Shown here: one piece after another, positions 63,616 through 64,000 of the stretch
How positions within the stretch are numbered: the stretch's first letter is position 1
Layout: each line of letters begins with the position of its first letter
NCBI RefSeq assembly: GCF_001715975.1
Contig: NZ_MARB01000021.1
Span: forward strand, 1-64,000
Length of the DNA: 64,000 nt
From: Candidatus Thiodiazotropha endolucinida
GTDB taxonomy: Bacteria; Pseudomonadota; Gammaproteobacteria; Chromatiales; Chromatiaceae
Direction: 5' to 3'
The notes under the pieces: generated by a model
Databases searched by the model: none
Seen by the model: the letters and a program-made list of their open reading frames with translations, nothing else
What the model was told of the DNA's origin: nothing
Translations under genes and position numbers: made by a program

Positions 63616-64000
63616 TTAAATCGCCTCTGTTTCACTCTGTATCGACTGTCGGAGCGATCCCTTAAGCCGGTTGAGGGCGGTCTGCATCTCCGGCCCCTGC
63701 ATCACCCGTACTATTTTTTCCGCATAGTCGGGATCGGTGGCGTACCCCGCATCCTGCAGTGCCTTGAAGTATTGCGTGGCATCCTGAGTATTCTGCAGGG
63801 CATTTGTATAGCGGGGATTCTGTTTGAGAAAGGTCACATAGTCCCTGAAACTCTCATCGTATGAGCCATAGGTACGGAAATACTCGCGCCGGCGAACCAC
63901 GACATCCTGTTCAAACTCCAATGTTTCCTGCCTGACCCGGTCACCGCTCCAGCGCTGATCGGCTTTGATGCCGAACAGATTATGGCTGCTTCCGCCATCC
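63616..64000 (-). CDS. flgJ: flagellar rod assembly / peptidoglycan hydrolase FlgJ, C-terminal part
   Basis: Only the end of the gene is in the window; the frame is open to the edge. The visible residues begin GGSSHNLFGIKADQRWSGDR, typical of the glucosaminidase domain of FlgJ and related enzymes, and continue with REYFRTYGSYDESFRDYVTF and LQDAGYATDPDYAEKIVRVM. FlgJ caps the growing rod and cuts the cell wall for it. Position before flgK and flgL is standard. Confidence 0.93.
   Translation of the reverse strand, partial: DGGSSHNLFGIKADQRWSGDRVRQETLEFEQDVVVRRREYFRTYGSYDESFRDYVTFLKQNPRYTNALQNTQDATQYFKALQDAGYATDPDYAEKIVRVMQGPEMQTALNRLKGSLRQSIQSETEAI

Overview
The window comes from a sulfur-oxidising, autotrophic, flagellated gammaproteobacterium. 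The best fit is a Sedimenticola / Candidatus Thiodiazotropha-like member of the Chromatiales. This assignment is an inference from gene content (form IA and form II RuBisCO side by side, each with its own CbbQ/CbbO activase pair, a phosphoribulokinase, a FimX-like regulator) and from protein character; no 16S rRNA is present. No tRNA, rRNA, CRISPR array, prophage or carboxysome gene was seen.

Layout. 1-0.9 kb: C-terminal half of an NhaD antiporter. 1.3-6.1 kb: prkB, gloB, dxs and the divergent regulator cbbR. 6.4-12.2 kb: form IA operon cbbL-cbbS-cbbQ-[four-helix-bundle gene]-cbbO. 12.5-13.3 kb: two conserved hypothetical genes on the minus strand. 13.7-18.5 kb: form II operon cbbM-cbbQ2-cbbO2. 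18.6-21.8 kb: DAHP synthase and a FimX-like c-di-GMP protein whose 5' end is put out of frame by a 7-bp tandem repeat. 21.9-32.4 kb: a 271-bp inverted-repeat element, then a minus-strand block with a membrane coiled-coil protein, a DUF302-type protein, an orphan ParA ATPase, two secreted Tyr/Arg/Pro-repeat proteins, and an RND efflux pair whose permease has a long lysine-rich tail. 32.8-46.5 kb: dynamin-like GTPase, HDOD-GGDEF pair, nrtR-nadA, a paralogue of the coiled-coil protein, a fatty acid hydroxylase family protein, a K+ channel with an RCK partner, and small hypotheticals. 46.5-56.9 kb: sbcB, a histone-deacetylase-family gene, a Pat-type acetyltransferase, rpsP-rimM-trmD-rplS, ffh, ccsA-like. 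56.9-64 kb: late flagellar genes fliT-fliS-fliD-flaG-fliC and flgL-flgK-flgJ, all on the minus strand.

How it fits together. PRK makes ribulose bisphosphate; the two RuBisCO forms (probably suited to different CO2/O2 levels) fix CO2 and are kept active by CbbQO. One CbbR, divergent from cbbL and next to a 25-bp palindrome, is the only visible dedicated regulator. The c-di-GMP proteins (FimX-like, GAF-GGDEF) and the flagellar genes point to a switch between attached and motile states.

The most unusual content is non-coding or of unknown function. At least four families of inverted-repeat elements sit in the spacers, several of them inside or beside the RuBisCO operons. Other points are the 7-bp repeat that looks like a phase switch, the adjacent secreted proteins that share an aromatic-x-aromatic-R-P motif, the RND pump with a histone-H1-like tail, and the two-member family of membrane coiled-coil proteins ending in NSFxPW.
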